64,000 bases of DNA from Biomaibacter acetigenes (GCF_003691585.1 NZ_CP033169.1:2666001-2730000), one strand, 5' to 3'; counted from the stretch's first letter, positions 35,253 to 45,437 are shown. Numbers and translations: made by a program. Notes: generated by a model not told the origin, from the letters alone.

Positions 35253-36326
35253 CTATGGGGCAATAGCCTGCAGAATTTCCTTTGCTGTTATATCGGAATA
35301 AACACCAACCCTACCCAACCTTTCAGGCAGTATAAAAGTGATCTTTTCATTTAAATTCTTTTTATCGAAGCTCATACTTTCGATAAGGCTATCCGGATCG
35401 GGGCGGTGCGGTAAATCTTTCGGCACGGCGGATTTAACCAGGCCTTCGATGCGCAAAAAGGTCCTTTCATCAATAAGCCCTCGGTTGAGGGCTATTTTTG
35501 CTTCAAAAACCATACCCAGAGCCACTGCCTCTCCGTGCAGCAAGGTACCATAGCCGAAAACCGCTTCCAGAGCATGCCCTACCGTGTGACCAAAATTCAA
35601 AACCATTCGAAGCCCGCATTCGGCTTCATCTTCAGAGACGATTGCCGCCTTTATTTCACATGACCTCTTTATGGCGTGCACAAGGTCGGCTGTATTTTGC
35701 CTTAGATTTTTTATATATTGCTCCAGCCAGCGGAAAAAATCCTCATCCCTTATTATACCGTATTTGATAACTTCCACCAGTCCCTCGGCAAACTCCCTTT
35801 CCGGGAGACTCAAGAGAGTATCGGGATCAATAATCACCAATTTGGGCTGGTAGAAGGCTCCCACTATATTTTTGGCCCGGGGAAGGTTCACTGCCACCTT
35901 ACCCCCCACACTGCTATCTACCTGGGCCAGGAGTGTGGTAGGAACCTGTATGAACCCTATTCCTCTCATATATGTAGCCGCTATAAAACCCGCCAGGTCC
36001 CCAACTACTCCGCCTCCCAGCGCCAGGATGGCGGACTTCCTGTCGAGCCTGTGGTCAAGGGCTGCGTTATAGAGGTCTTCGGCCCGGGCGAGGGATTTGC
36101 TGGCTTCGCCGGCAGGGACAACCTCGACAAAAGTTTGAAATCCTTCATTTTCCAATCCTGCCGCAAGCTGCCGGGCATATAAATCCACCACATTGCTATC
36201 CGTTATGACCAGGATCTTCCGGCCGGAAAAATACTCTCTTACAATTTTACTAATATTACCCAGAATTCCATGCTCTATAAAAATCGGATAAGACCTTTTG
36301 CCCAAATTTACATTAATACGTTCCAT
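35253..36326 (-). CDS. aroB: 3-dehydroquinate synthase
   Basis: Second step of the shikimate pathway; NAD- and zinc-dependent. GGGVVGDLAGFIAATYMRGI, VPTTLLAQVDSSVGGK, EGLVEVIKYGIIRD, LNFGHTVGHALE and LLHGEAVALGM cover the NAD and Zn-binding sites. ATG at 36326 has AGAGGTG upstream; the longer frame to 36407 overlaps aroC and is rejected. Four bases separate aroC and aroB, so they form an operon. Confidence 0.96.
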   Translation of the reverse strand: MERINVNLGKRSYPIFIEHGILGNISKIVREYFSGRKILVITDSNVVDLYARQLAAGLENEGFQTFVEVVPAGEASKSLARAEDLYNAALDHRLDRKSAILALGGGVVGDLAGFIAATYMRGIGFIQVPTTLLAQVDSSVGGKVAVNLPRAKNIVGAFYQPKLVIIDPDTLLSLPEREFAEGLVEVIKYGIIRDEDFFRWLEQYIKNLRQNTADLVHAIKRSCEIKAAIVSEDEAECGLRMVLNFGHTVGHALEAVFGYGTLLHGEAVALGMVFEAKIALNRGLIDERTFLRIEGLVKSAVPKDLPHRPDPDSLIESMSFDKKNLNEKITFILPERLGRVGVYSDITAKEILQAIAP

Positions 36327-36330
36327 GTTT

Positions 36331-37470
36331 TCACCTCTTTCTTTCTTGATGAATAGTTGCATTATATTCGTGAAAATTCTTTTGCATTTCCTCAATGCTG
36401 TCGCCACCGAACTTCTCCACCATGGCCCCGGCCAGAACCCAGGCCATGGCCGCTTCCCCCACTATGCTGGCGGCCGGCACGGCGCAAATGTCTGACCGCT
36501 CAATGCTGGCGGCAAAGGGCTCTTTTGTTTTAATATCAACGCTTCTAAGAGGTTTATATAATGTAGGGATAGGCTTCATAGCAGCCCTCACCACTATGGG
36601 GCAACCGTTGGAGATGCCCCCTTCCAGCCCTCCGGCATTGTTGGTCTTTCGATAAAACCCCTGGCCTTTCTCGTAAAAGATCTCATCATGCACCTCGGAA
36701 CCCTTTTTATGGGTCGCCTCAAATCCCAGGCCTATCTCCACCCCCTTTATGGCCTGAATACTCATGAAAGCCCAGGCTATAAGGCCGTCAAGCTTCCGGT
36801 CCCAGTGGACATGGCTTCCCAGGCCTACCGGGATATTCAAAGCCGCCACCTCAAACACCCCTCCCAGAGAGTCACCTTGAGCCCTGGCTTCATCTATGGC
36901 CTGCATCATCTGTTTTGAAACCGCTTCATCTATACAGCGCACCGGGGACCGGTCAGCAGCGGCTAAGTCTTTAATGGAATAACCTCTGGAGTTTAAACTC
37001 ACATCACCTATTGATATCACATGGCTCATTATTTCAATTCCAAAAACCGAGAGCAACTGTCTGGCCACAGCTCCCACTGCGACCCTGGCAGCGGTTTCCC
37101 TGGCGCTGGCCCTTTCCAGCACATTTCTTATATCCTCCTGGCTATACTTTATAGCACCCGCCAGGTCTCCGTGGCCGGGCCTGGGCTTTGTCACCGGAAG
37201 CGCTTCCCTGTCTTTCCAGTTGTCATAGTCCAGGTTTTTTATCATGAGCGCAAGAGGGCTTCCGATGGTTTTACCCTTTCTTAATCCGCTCAGGATTTCT
37301 GCTTCATCCTTTTCTATCTTCATTCTTCCGCCGCGGCCGTAACCTTGCTGGCGCCTGAAAAGCTGCCTGTTTATATCCTCTTCATTTATCTTAAGATTTG
37401 CTGGCAGCCCCTCGATTATGGCCACCAGAGCTTTGCCGTGCGATTCTCCCGCTGTCAAAAACCTTAACAT
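36331..37470 (-). CDS. aroC: Chorismate synthase
   Basis: FMN-dependent final step to chorismate. [69 protein letters not shown] and [16 protein letters not shown] are the family signatures; 379 residues. Operon with aroB. Confidence 0.97.
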   Translation of the reverse strand: MLRFLTAGESHGKALVAIIEGLPANLKINEEDINRQLFRRQQGYGRGGRMKIEKDEAEILSGLRKGKTIGSPLALMIKNLDYDNWKDREALPVTKPRPGHGDLAGAIKYSQEDIRNVLERASARETAARVAVGAVARQLLSVFGIEIMSHVISIGDVSLNSRGYSIKDLAAADRSPVRCIDEAVSKQMMQAIDEARAQGDSLGGVFEVAALNIPVGLGSHVHWDRKLDGLIAWAFMSIQAIKGVEIGLGFEATHKKGSEVHDEIFYEKGQGFYRKTNNAGGLEGGISNGCPIVVRAAMKPIPTLYKPLRSVDIKTKEPFAASIERSDICAVPAASIVGEAAMAWVLAGAMVEKFGGDSIEEMQKNFHEYNATIHQERKR

Positions 37471-37490
37471 GAATTAAACCCCCTTGCAGT

Positions 37491-38948
37491 TTATTTGCCT
37501 TCACCTTGAGATTCCGGCTTCACCACCCTCCAGGCGGTCTTGTCTGCATACCTTCCCGCCGTGGAAGTAATGGCATTTAAAAATACTTTTTGCGGATCAC
37601 CTATATAGTCTTTTGGTATGGAAAACCATATCCTTTTTTTATAAACGCTGACCGGAATCTGCTGCTTTAAAGCAATGCTTTCATCATTTTCCGAGATAGA
37701 GGTTGCCTTGAAATTTCTGATAAATACTTTCAATCTCCTGATGTCTCTATTTTTATATATAAAAATGGCATTCAATGTGTAATCGGTATTTTTTTCCACA
37801 TTGCCGCGGGTCTCTATGGCAAAAAAGTATTTATCCCCTCCCTGGACCAATCCAACAGCTTTTATATCATCATTGCCTTCCACCCTGAGCAGGGGATTAT
37901 CCATTATACTGGCTGTAACCACTTTATAGGGGAGTTCCCTTCCTTTTTTAAAATCAGGGACCTCACCGGTTTTTTTATAGTATTTATTTTCATATGTGCC
38001 GAAAAGCTCGTTTCTCCTGACAAAGGCATCCAGAAAGGTGCCCATGATTTTAAACTGGGTCCTGTACTCCCGTACGGCTTTTTCCTTAGCTTTCTCCGCT
38101 TCCGGATTTATCCGGTAGATGTGCCACCTGGTTCCTACGTTTTGCAGGGAAAGCGGCGGGTAAAGTGCCGCAGCCGGCAAGAGCGCCCAGGGTTCGGGCC
38201 ACTGGTAATGGTGGACAAGATATGAGTACATGTGGGCTTTATAATCATACAATTCCACCGTGAATTTAACAAAATTGCTTACAGCCCAGTGGTCGGGATG
38301 CATGTCGTCAGGGTCCGGGTAGAAAATATCGGTGGGTTTAAAATCATCTATTATCTGCCGGAGGTTTTTTACCAGATTCTTTCCGCAGTATATTGCATTT
38401 TTATCGAAGCTGTTATCATATGGAGTTTTTGTATTGCCGTTTCGACTCATATGCGGATTGTCATAGTCCCAATTCTCCTCCCAGAGGTCTCTTATACTCC
38501 CATCAGCATAACCTAAAAATATTATATCATCCTTTGAAAGTCCAAGCTGCCGCATGGCGCTTATGGTTTCCTTTTGTCTCATGAGGCCGAGTTTGATATA
38601 GTCTTCGGGTTCTATATTTTTAGGCTTGATGTTGTTTTTCACGGCTCTTTTAAATCCGTCGCCATTTGTTACAACCACAACCTTTATCTTCTTCCCCAGT
38701 CTGGTTTCATTATATATAAGGCCACCCATGCCCACATTTTCATCATCAGGATGGGGTGCAATGATTAATATCCTGTCACCGATATCGATGGAACCAGCAT
38801 ATAATTTATCCCTGCTTCTGTCAATGGCATAACCTATATTGGTATAAAAATATGCAAAAAACCCCATTCCGTAAAAAAGAACAAAAGCAATTATCACTAA
38901 CCCTGTCATGAAGTGTTTTTTCTTAGCAAAATTAAAATTTCGGCCCAT
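37491..38948 (-). CDS. PIG-L family N-deacetylase, membrane-anchored
   Basis: Zinc-dependent deacetylase of GlcNAc-type substrates (LmbE/PIG-L fold). One N-terminal membrane helix (MTGLVIIAFVLFYGMGFFAYFY) then the catalytic domain from ILIIAPHPDDENVGMGG; the distal His is in DPDDMHPDHW. A C-terminal domain of about 150 residues, mostly beta strands, has no family I recognise. Probably acts outside the membrane on polysaccharide. AAGGGGAA precedes the ATG. It lies downstream of the pstA terminator, on the same strand, where pstB would be expected. Confidence 0.85.
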   Translation of the reverse strand: MGRNFNFAKKKHFMTGLVIIAFVLFYGMGFFAYFYTNIGYAIDRSRDKLYAGSIDIGDRILIIAPHPDDENVGMGGLIYNETRLGKKIKVVVVTNGDGFKRAVKNNIKPKNIEPEDYIKLGLMRQKETISAMRQLGLSKDDIIFLGYADGSIRDLWEENWDYDNPHMSRNGNTKTPYDNSFDKNAIYCGKNLVKNLRQIIDDFKPTDIFYPDPDDMHPDHWAVSNFVKFTVELYDYKAHMYSYLVHHYQWPEPWALLPAAALYPPLSLQNVGTRWHIYRINPEAEKAKEKAVREYRTQFKIMGTFLDAFVRRNELFGTYENKYYKKTGEVPDFKKGRELPYKVVTASIMDNPLLRVEGNDDIKAVGLVQGGDKYFFAIETRGNVEKNTDYTLNAIFIYKNRDIRRLKVFIRNFKATSISENDESIALKQQIPVSVYKKRIWFSIPKDYIGDPQKVFLNAITSTAGRYADKTAWRVVKPESQGEGK

Positions 38949-39078
38949 AACAGTTCCCCTTTAATTTTTAAATTTGGCCGGTAATTTACATTTTGCCCAA
39001 AACGGTATAAAAAATTATGGGAGAAAACTTCAATTGCTTTTTTAAAAAATAATATCATTTTTGATGATAAGTGTAAAG

Positions 39079-39098
39079 AAAAACGGCTTTTCAGCCGT
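39079..39098 (-). terminator. Terminator of pstCA
   Basis: ACGGCT-GAAA-AGCCGT stem-loop followed by TTTTCTTT on the minus strand, directly after the pstA stop. It closes the pst operon without pstB. Confidence 0.8.
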
Positions 39099-39099
39099 C

Positions 39100-39987
39100 T
39101 TAATTTCCTGTCATTCTTTTGTAGAGCCATCGCCCAAGCCATCTGGAAACTATATTGAAAAATAACACCATGACTATCAATATGGCCGAGGCTCCGTCGG
39201 CTATTTGCCTGGCATCGGGAGCAAGACCTTCGCTGTTGACCTTCCAGATATGCACGGCAAGGGTTTCAGCCGGACGGAATATATATAAAGGAGAATTAAT
39301 ATGAAAGGGATTCCAGTTGTTGAATTGAAGGCGCGGCGTGGTAATGCCCGCAGTATAGAGGAGCGCCGCAGCTTCACCGAACACCCGCCCGGCAGTGAGG
39401 ATAATGCCGGTCACGAGCCCAGGAATGGCAGCCACCAGCACCACATGCACTATGGTCTGCCACTGGGTGGCCCCCAGGGCAAGGCTTGCTTCCCTCAATT
39501 CCCTTTTGACACTCCTCAGAGTGTCTTCCGATATTCTTGTCATAACCGGAAGATTAAGTACGGTCAACGCCAGAGCTCCCGCTATAAGGGAAAATCCCCA
39601 TTTTAAAACTGTGACGAAGAATAACAGACCGAAAAGCCCTATGACTATGGATGGAAGGGATGCCAGGGTTTCTGTGCAGATCCTGATAATTCTTGTCCAC
39701 CTGTTCTCTCGGGCAAACTCGGCAAGGTAAATACCTGCTCCAAGGCCCAGTGGAATGGTAAAAACCATGGTCAGAACCAGCAAAAGAAAGGAGTTAAAAA
39801 TCTGAGGTCCTACTCCTCCTCCTTTCCTGAAAGCGTTGGGGGGGCTCGTCAGAAAATGCCAGTTGATTACTCCCAGGCCATGATACAGTATAAATCCTAT
39901 AAGTGCTATTAATAATAATGAAACAAAAAAGGCTATAAAATAAAAGATAAAGGTGGCGATTTTATCAGAAGTTCTGGCATTTATCAT
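39100..39987 (-). CDS. pstA: Phosphate ABC transporter permease PstA
   Basis: Membrane subunit of the high-affinity phosphate importer. 295 residues with six TM helices; IYLAEFARENRWTRIIR, LPSIVIGLFGLLFFV and the EAA loop REASLALGATQWQTI are typical. ATG at 39987 overlaps the pstC stop (ATGA); longer frames run into pstC and are rejected. The permease expects PstB as ATPase, not found nearby. Confidence 0.95.
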   Translation of the reverse strand: MINARTSDKIATFIFYFIAFFVSLLLIALIGFILYHGLGVINWHFLTSPPNAFRKGGGVGPQIFNSFLLLVLTMVFTIPLGLGAGIYLAEFARENRWTRIIRICTETLASLPSIVIGLFGLLFFVTVLKWGFSLIAGALALTVLNLPVMTRISEDTLRSVKRELREASLALGATQWQTIVHVVLVAAIPGLVTGIILTAGRVFGEAAALLYTAGITTPRLQFNNWNPFHINSPLYIFRPAETLAVHIWKVNSEGLAPDARQIADGASAILIVMVLFFNIVSRWLGRWLYKRMTGN

Positions 39988-40874
39988 TTTATAGCCCTCC
40001 TGCTCTCGATGGCCCTGATGAGCATGATAAACATAAATGATATGAACATCAACAACAGCGCAATAGACCAGAGGGCATTGTTCCACACGGTCCCCATCAC
40101 CGTATTGCTCATCTCCATCGTTATTATGCTTGTCATGGTATGCATGGGCTTTAAGAGGGAATCGGGCATCCTGATGGCATTTCCTATGACCATCTGTACC
40201 GCCAGGGCTTCTCCGAAGGCTCTCGCAAGGCCCAGGACAACACCTGTTAGAATCCCTGGAAGAGCTGCAGGAAGAAGCACCATCTTTATGGTCTGCCAAC
40301 GGGTGGCCCCCAGAGCCAGAGACGCTTCACGTATATCATTGGACATGGCCTGCAAACTGTCGGTGGAGACACTTGCTATGGTGGGAAATATCATGATGGC
40401 CAGAACTATGGATCCTGCCAGAAGGCTGAACCCCAGGCCTCCTACATGGTTTCTAATAAAAGGCACCAGCACGCTGAGGCCTATCCATCCGTAAACTACT
40501 GATGGTATGCCCACGAAAAGCTCAATTACAGGCTGAAGGGCTTTGCGGCCCCATCCGGGGGAAATCTCGGACATGAAAATAGCTACACCAAGGCTGAAGG
40601 GAGTACTCAGAATAAGTGCGAGCAGGGATACCGCCACGGAACCCGCTATAAACGGCAGCGCTCCAATCAGCGGTCCTCCCTCGGATTTAGGTGCGTCGGG
40701 CCGCCAGACCGTAGTGAATAAAAAATTTGTTATAGATACCCCATCTTTTATAAAGGTAGATAAACCTTTTGAGGTAATGAAGAAAATTATCGAAATAGTT
40801 GTTACGATAAGAAGGCTGGCACATAAAAACGTAAAATTCCTGCCCAGTTTATTCACGAGCTTCTGGTTAGCCAT
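39984..40874 (-). CDS. pstC: Phosphate ABC transporter permease PstC
   Basis: Partner permease, 296 residues, six TM. FIAGSVAVSLLALILSTPFSLGVAIFMSE, GIPSVVYGWIGLSVLVPFIRNH and REASLALGATRWQTIKMVLLPAALPG match the family. It is preceded by its own Pho box (40935-40973) and separated from pstS by a terminator, so it has a promoter of its own. Confidence 0.95.
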   Translation of the reverse strand: MANQKLVNKLGRNFTFLCASLLIVTTISIIFFITSKGLSTFIKDGVSITNFLFTTVWRPDAPKSEGGPLIGALPFIAGSVAVSLLALILSTPFSLGVAIFMSEISPGWGRKALQPVIELFVGIPSVVYGWIGLSVLVPFIRNHVGGLGFSLLAGSIVLAIMIFPTIASVSTDSLQAMSNDIREASLALGATRWQTIKMVLLPAALPGILTGVVLGLARAFGEALAVQMVIGNAIRMPDSLLKPMHTMTSIITMEMSNTVMGTVWNNALWSIALLLMFISFMFIMLIRAIESRRAIK

Positions 40875-40934
40875 ATATATGTCTCCTTCAAAATTTTATT
40901 CCATTAAAATCATAGCAAGTTTACGTTTAAATCA

Positions 40935-40973
40935 TGTTAAAAAATTGTTAAGTTTATGTAAAGTTTGTGTAAA
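40935..40973 (-). promoter_or_regulatory. Pho box of pstC: four tandem PhoP hexamers
   Basis: On the minus strand TTTACA, TTTACA, TTAACA and TTAACA begin exactly 11 bases apart (plus 40968, 40957, 40946, 40935), i.e. hexamer plus five-base spacer. This matches the TT(A/T)ACA direct-repeat PhoP box of Bacillus. It starts 61 bases upstream of the pstC ATG. Confidence 0.88.
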
Positions 40974-41044
40974 TTTAGGTGCCGCTGGTTTCATGCCGCT
41001 GTCCGAAAATTTCAGCCCTAACTCTGTGTCTTTTCCATATAAAA

Positions 41045-41067
41045 GCCCGGGTTTTTAGCACCCGGGC
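41045..41067 (-). terminator. Terminator between pstS and pstC
   Basis: GCCCGGG / CCCGGGC stem with a nine-base loop and TTTTAT tail on the minus strand; 16 bases after pstS. Confidence 0.85.
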
Positions 41068-41082
41068 GTAATTTTCCTTAAA

Positions 41083-41973
41083 TTAGTTGTCCCTTGAAAC
41101 TTTCATATCTGAAATTGCTATATAACCAAGCTGCTCTACTAGGGGTTTCACTTCATCGCTTACCATGTAATCGAGGAATGCTTTTGTAAGACCGGTGGGC
41201 TCACCCTTTGTATACATATGTTCGTAAGACCAGATGGGATATTTGCCACTGGTGATGTTTTCTTTTGTAGGTTCCTCACCTTCCAGCTTGAGTGCTTTAA
41301 CACTGCTGTCCACATAGGATAATGCGAGATAGCTGATGGAACCCGGTGTATCGGCCACAACCTTTTTGATGGCGCCGGAGTTTTCTTCGGTTAAAGCTAT
41401 ACCCTGGGCTTCCTCCTGACCATTAAGGGCGTATTTCTTGAAGGTGGCCCTGGTGCCGGAGCTGGTGGGCCTGTTAATAATTACTATCTTCTGGTCATCT
41501 CCGCCGAGTTCTTTCCAATTTGTTATCTTGCCGGTAAAAATATCGATCAACTGCTGCTTTGTCACATTGTCCACTTTTACATTGGGATTGACCACTGTGG
41601 CGAATCCTACCACACATACCTTATGGTCTACAAGCTCTTTAGCCTTGTCCGCGTCTAACTTTTCATTGGCGAATATATCGGAGTTTCCTATGTCAACACT
41701 GCCTTCTGAAACCAGCTTGAGCCCCGTGCCGCTGCCACCTGCCTGAACATTGATCCTGGCATTGGGATTCTTGCTCATAAACTGAGCTGCAGCTTCTTCT
41801 ACTAGAGGCAACAGTGCGGAGGAACCTGCTGCGGTGATGCTGCCGGAAATTTCGCTGCCGGAGTTGTCTGCCGGAGCCTGATTTGCCGCTTTATTTCCGC
41901 AGCCGGCGATCACTAAAAGACCTGCGAGAAGAATGGCTATTACAATAGCAATTTTTTTCCGACCTTTAAACAT
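41083..41973 (-). CDS. pstS: Phosphate-binding lipoprotein PstS
   Basis: Periplasmic-type phosphate receptor anchored as a lipoprotein: signal peptide with lipobox VIAGC (Cys25). SITAAGSSALLPLVE, QAGGSGTGLKLVSEGSVDIGNSD, NRPTSSGTRATFKKY and TPGSISYLALSYVD are the phosphate-binding loops. 296 residues. Induction under phosphate limitation is predicted from the Pho box at 42030-42068. Confidence 0.96.
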   Translation of the reverse strand: MFKGRKKIAIVIAILLAGLLVIAGCGNKAANQAPADNSGSEISGSITAAGSSALLPLVEEAAAQFMSKNPNARINVQAGGSGTGLKLVSEGSVDIGNSDIFANEKLDADKAKELVDHKVCVVGFATVVNPNVKVDNVTKQQLIDIFTGKITNWKELGGDDQKIVIINRPTSSGTRATFKKYALNGQEEAQGIALTEENSGAIKKVVADTPGSISYLALSYVDSSVKALKLEGEEPTKENITSGKYPIWSYEHMYTKGEPTGLTKAFLDYMVSDEVKPLVEQLGYIAISDMKVSRDN

Positions 41974-42029
41974 TTAATAACCCCCCGGAATTTTTATGTT
42001 TGGTTTACATTAATAGTATACAAGCTTAT

Positions 42030-42068
42030 TGTAAATAGGATATTAAGGGGCTGTTAAGTTTTTGTAAA
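42030..42068 (-). promoter_or_regulatory. Pho box of pstS: four tandem PhoP hexamers
   Basis: TTTACA, TTAACA, TTAATA and TTTACA on the minus strand at perfect 11-base spacing (plus 42063, 42052, 42041, 42030). A TATACT -10 candidate follows nine bases later (42015-42020). There is no separate -35 hexamer, as usual for PhoP-activated promoters. Confidence 0.9.
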
Positions 42069-42072
42069 AAAT

Positions 42073-42108
42073 AAGGTATGAGCAACACTTTGATGTTGCC
42101 CATACCTT
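42073..42108 (-). terminator. Terminator of guaA
   Basis: 15-base near-perfect stem AAGGTATGGGCAACA / TGTTGCTCATACCTT followed by ATTTTTT on the minus strand. It abuts the pstS Pho box. Confidence 0.9.
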
Positions 42109-42122
42109 AAAAAGTGTGTCCT

Positions 42123-43658
42123 TTACTCCCACTCAATTGTAGACGGCGGTTTTGAGGTGATGTCGTAGACTACTCTGTTGACCCCGGGGACTTCGTTGAC
42201 TATCCGGGTGGAAATGTTGTCCAGGACATCGGCGGGAAGTCTCGCCCAGTCTGCGGTCATGCCATCTTCGCTTACGACGGCCCTGACAGCTACTGTATAG
42301 GCATAAGTGCGTTCGTCTCCCATAACGCCAACGCTTCTTATATCCGGCAGCACCGCAAAAGCCTGCCATAATTCCCTGTAGAGGCCGGCCTTTTTTATCT
42401 CTTCATACACGATGGCATCGGCCTCTCTCAAAATATCGAGCTTTTCCGGAGTCACATCGCCCAGCACCCTTATGGCAAGGCCGGGCCCCGGGAAGGGCTG
42501 GCGGTAAACTATTTCTTCGGGAAGGCCCAACTGGGCGCCAATCCTCCTTACCTCATCCTTGAATAAATCTCTCAAGGGCTCTATGAGTTCAAATTCCACG
42601 TCTTCCGGCAGTCCTCCCACATTGTGGTGACTTTTTATGACCGCAGCGGTCTCGGTGCCGCTCTCTATGACGTCCGGATAGAGGGTCCCCTGCACCAGAT
42701 AATCTATCTTCCCCAGTTTTGCCGCCTCATTTTCAAAAACCCTTATAAATTCCTCGCCTATGATTTTCCTCTTTTTCTCCGGGTCCTTCACTCCTTTCAA
42801 CTTTTCGAGGAACCGCCTGGATGCATCCACAGCTATCAGGTTGATATGAAACTTATCCCTGAAGGTTTTCTCCACGCTTTGAGCCTCATTTTTTCTGAGC
42901 AGGCCATGGTCCACGAAAATGCAGGTGAGGTTGTCCCCCAGAGCTTTATGGGTGATGAGTGCCGCCACCGAGGAATCCACCCCGCCGCTCAGGGCGCACA
43001 GTGCTTTTTTGTTCCCTACCTTTTCCCTGATAAGCTTTACCTGTTCTTCAACGAAAGCCTTCATGGACCAGGTGCCGCTCAAACCTGCAATACCGAAGAG
43101 GAAATTGTTGAGAATTTCTCTCCCCCGGGGAGTATGCGCCACCTCTGGATGAAACTGCACTCCGAAGAGATTTTTGCCGTTGCCAACGGCGGCATGGGGC
43201 GTATTTTTTGTATGAGCCAGAGTCTTAAACCCTTCAGGTAGAGCCAGAATTGAATCACTGTGGCTCATCCACACGGTCATTTTTGTCTCAAGGTCCTGGA
43301 ACAGCCCTCCGTCTTCATCCACAAAAAGCTCCGCGCGACCGTATTCCCGGGCCCTGGCGGGTTCCACCCTGCCTCCGAGCAGGTGGCACATGAGCTGCAT
43401 GCCGTAGCATATTCCCAGAATAGGGATCCCCGAGTCAAAAAGCCTCCTGTCGCATACGGGCGCATTTTCCGAATATACGCTGGCGGGACCCCCGGAAAAA
43501 ATGATGGCCTTTGGTTTTCTTGCAACTATTTCCTCCAGCGGTGTCTTGTAGGATAATATTTCACAGTACACATGAGCTTCGCGCACGCGCCTTGCTATGA
43601 GCTGGCTGTACTGACCGCCAAAATCCAGAATGATGACATTTTCCTTAACATCCGGCAT
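42123..43658 (-). CDS. guaA: GMP synthase (glutamine-hydrolysing)
   Basis: Amidates XMP to GMP. The N-terminal class I amidotransferase has [18 protein letters not shown], nucleophile Cys in [11 protein letters not shown] and [10 protein letters not shown]; the ATP-pyrophosphatase domain has [16 protein letters not shown]; the C-terminal dimerisation domain ends in [17 protein letters not shown]. 511 residues, normal. I see no purine riboswitch in the leader. Confidence 0.98.
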   Translation of the reverse strand: MPDVKENVIILDFGGQYSQLIARRVREAHVYCEILSYKTPLEEIVARKPKAIIFSGGPASVYSENAPVCDRRLFDSGIPILGICYGMQLMCHLLGGRVEPARAREYGRAELFVDEDGGLFQDLETKMTVWMSHSDSILALPEGFKTLAHTKNTPHAAVGNGKNLFGVQFHPEVAHTPRGREILNNFLFGIAGLSGTWSMKAFVEEQVKLIREKVGNKKALCALSGGVDSSVAALITHKALGDNLTCIFVDHGLLRKNEAQSVEKTFRDKFHINLIAVDASRRFLEKLKGVKDPEKKRKIIGEEFIRVFENEAAKLGKIDYLVQGTLYPDVIESGTETAAVIKSHHNVGGLPEDVEFELIEPLRDLFKDEVRRIGAQLGLPEEIVYRQPFPGPGLAIRVLGDVTPEKLDILREADAIVYEEIKKAGLYRELWQAFAVLPDIRSVGVMGDERTYAYTVAVRAVVSEDGMTADWARLPADVLDNISTRIVNEVPGVNRVVYDITSKPPSTIEWE

Positions 43659-44009
43659 TAAAAAACCTCCATTTCCGATACATAAAAATCCGGTTATATT
43701 TTATATTATCCCATAAAATTTGAAGCTTTTCCATAATATATAGTAAAAAAGTTGATTGAGTTGATAATCTTTTACAGGAAATAAAAATGTGATTGATGAT
43801 TTGTAAAATTTAATTTTTTATCTGTTGTTTTCTGTATTTTTTTGTTATTATAAGTTACTTCTTGAATAAAATGTACTGTAATATTCCCAATCTTTTGTCC
43901 CGGTTGAATTTTATTAATAGAGTGAGAGGGGGGGGTGAGATAAGGTTGTTTCTTTTTATTTTTAAACCTTTAAATTAATATCATAACAAATTTTATAAGG
44001 AGGGATATC
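43659..44009. other. AT-rich intergenic region between divergent guaA and the symporter
   Basis: About 350 bases, very AT-rich, no credible ORF on either strand. It must hold the guaA and symporter promoters, but no -35/-10 pair stands out. A GAGAGGGGGGGGTGAG stretch at about 43922-43938 on the plus strand resembles a ribosome site but has no start codon in a long frame after it. Confidence 0.5.
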
Positions 44010-45236
44010 ATGAAACTCAATGTGACAACTAAAATTTTCATCGGCCTTGTCCTTGGTGTCATAGTGGGGTTATTCTTTACATCAGCTCCCGATGCGGCAA
44101 AAACGTATATTAAACCCTTCGGAGACCTGTTTTTAAATCTCATCAAGATGATCATTGTGCCACTGGTTCTTTCATCCCTTGTAGTGGGCGCCGCCAGCAC
44201 TGGTGATGTTAAAAAACTCGGGAGGATCGGAGTCAAAACCCTCACATATTATCTCCTTACTACAGCTTTTGCCGTAACCCTGGGACTTATTCTTGGCAAT
44301 ATATTAAACCCCGGTCTCGGAATGAATTTACCTGCCGGTGCCAAACCTGATGTAAGTAAGGTCCCATCCATTATCGAAACTCTATTAAATATAGTGCCGT
44401 CAAATCCCATAAAGGCCATGGTAGATGTTAACATGCTTCAGATCATTGTTTTCGCCCTTTTCCTGGGAATTGCAATAACATTAATAGGGGATAAAGGAAA
44501 GCCGGTTCTGAATTTCTTTGAAAGTCTTGCCGAAGTCAGCTATAAAATAGTGGCGCTCATCATGTCCTATGCCCCCATAGGCGTGTTCGGTTTAATCGTG
44601 CCGGTCGTGGCTGCCAACGGTCCTGCAGTGTTGCTTCCTCTTTTAAAAGTGATTATAACAGTGTATATAGGTGTGGCCCTTCACGCAGTTTTGGTGTATT
44701 CTTCCCTGGTCTATATCTTCGCAAAGATGAACCCATTGAAGTTCTTTAAGGGCGCTTCTCCGGCCATGGTAGTGGCATTTACCACCAGCAGCAGTTCTGG
44801 AACTCTACCGGTCACCATGGAATCTGTAGAAAAAAATCTCGGCGTGCCAAAAACAATCAGCAGCTTTGTACTTCCCCTGGGGGCTACCATTAACATGGAT
44901 GGGACGGCCCTGTACCAGGGAGTATGCGCTCTTTTTATAGCACAGGTATTTGGAATTCACCTTACATTGGCCCAGCAAATGGTAATCATCCTCACTGCCA
45001 CTCTTGCATCCATAGGTACCGCCGGCGTTCCCGGAGCCGGGCTTATAATGCTCACCATGGTTCTTCAATCGGTGGGTCTGCCGCTGGAGGGTATTGCCCT
45101 TATAGCCGGAATTGACAGGGTCCTGGACATGGCCAGAACCTGCATAAATGTCACCGGCGACATGGCGGGTTCAGTAGTAGTGGCGGCCTCGGAAGGCGAG
45201 CTTCAAAAACCCGGCGTTAAAACTGTAAGCGCATAA
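44010..45236 (+). CDS. Dicarboxylate/amino-acid:cation symporter (DAACS, GltP type)
   Basis: Na+- or H+-coupled transporter of glutamate, aspartate or C4-dicarboxylates; 408 residues. Family motifs: PFGDLFLNLIKMIIVPLVLSSLVVG, the Ser-rich hairpin TTSSSSGTLPVTMESVEKNLGV, FVLPLGATINMDGTALYQGV, ATLASIGTAGVPGAG and the substrate-binding DRVLDMARTCINVTGD. AAGGAGGG lies before the ATG. Monocistronic with a downstream hairpin. The final helix DMARTCINVTGD suits acidic amino acids or dicarboxylates without deciding between them. Confidence 0.94.
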   Translation: MKLNVTTKIFIGLVLGVIVGLFFTSAPDAAKTYIKPFGDLFLNLIKMIIVPLVLSSLVVGAASTGDVKKLGRIGVKTLTYYLLTTAFAVTLGLILGNILNPGLGMNLPAGAKPDVSKVPSIIETLLNIVPSNPIKAMVDVNMLQIIVFALFLGIAITLIGDKGKPVLNFFESLAEVSYKIVALIMSYAPIGVFGLIVPVVAANGPAVLLPLLKVIITVYIGVALHAVLVYSSLVYIFAKMNPLKFFKGASPAMVVAFTTSSSSGTLPVTMESVEKNLGVPKTISSFVLPLGATINMDGTALYQGVCALFIAQVFGIHLTLAQQMVIILTATLASIGTAGVPGAGLIMLTMVLQSVGLPLEGIALIAGIDRVLDMARTCINVTGDMAGSVVVAASEGELQKPGVKTVSA

Positions 45237-45302
45237 AGAGCTCAAGTCACCGAAGTAATAACTACAGAATGGAAAAAAAATAACTATTTTTAAGGATAAT
45301 AT

Positions 45303-45351
45303 AAAAGCTCTACCCTTGTAAGATATGTTACAATACAGGGGTGGAGCTTTT
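45303..45351 (+). terminator. Terminator of the symporter gene
   Basis: AAAAGCTCTACCCTTGTA pairs with TACAGGGGTGGAGCTTTT (minor wobble), with a TTTATATTT tail. Confidence 0.8.
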
Positions 45352-45354
45352 ATA

Positions 45355-45437
45355 TTTAAACCAGTTTAAACCGTCTAATATTTTAAACCATATTGCAGGA
45401 TTGACTCATTGTTATCAAATATTCACACCATTATAAT
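45355..45437 (+). promoter_or_regulatory. Promoter and operator region of the AfuABC-like operon
   Basis: TTGTTA (45409-45414) and TATAAT (45432-45437) with 17-base spacing. Upstream are three direct TTTAAACC copies at 45355, 45365 and 45382. Placed before the -35, they are plausible sites for the AraC-type response regulator encoded at the end of the operon. Confidence 0.6.
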
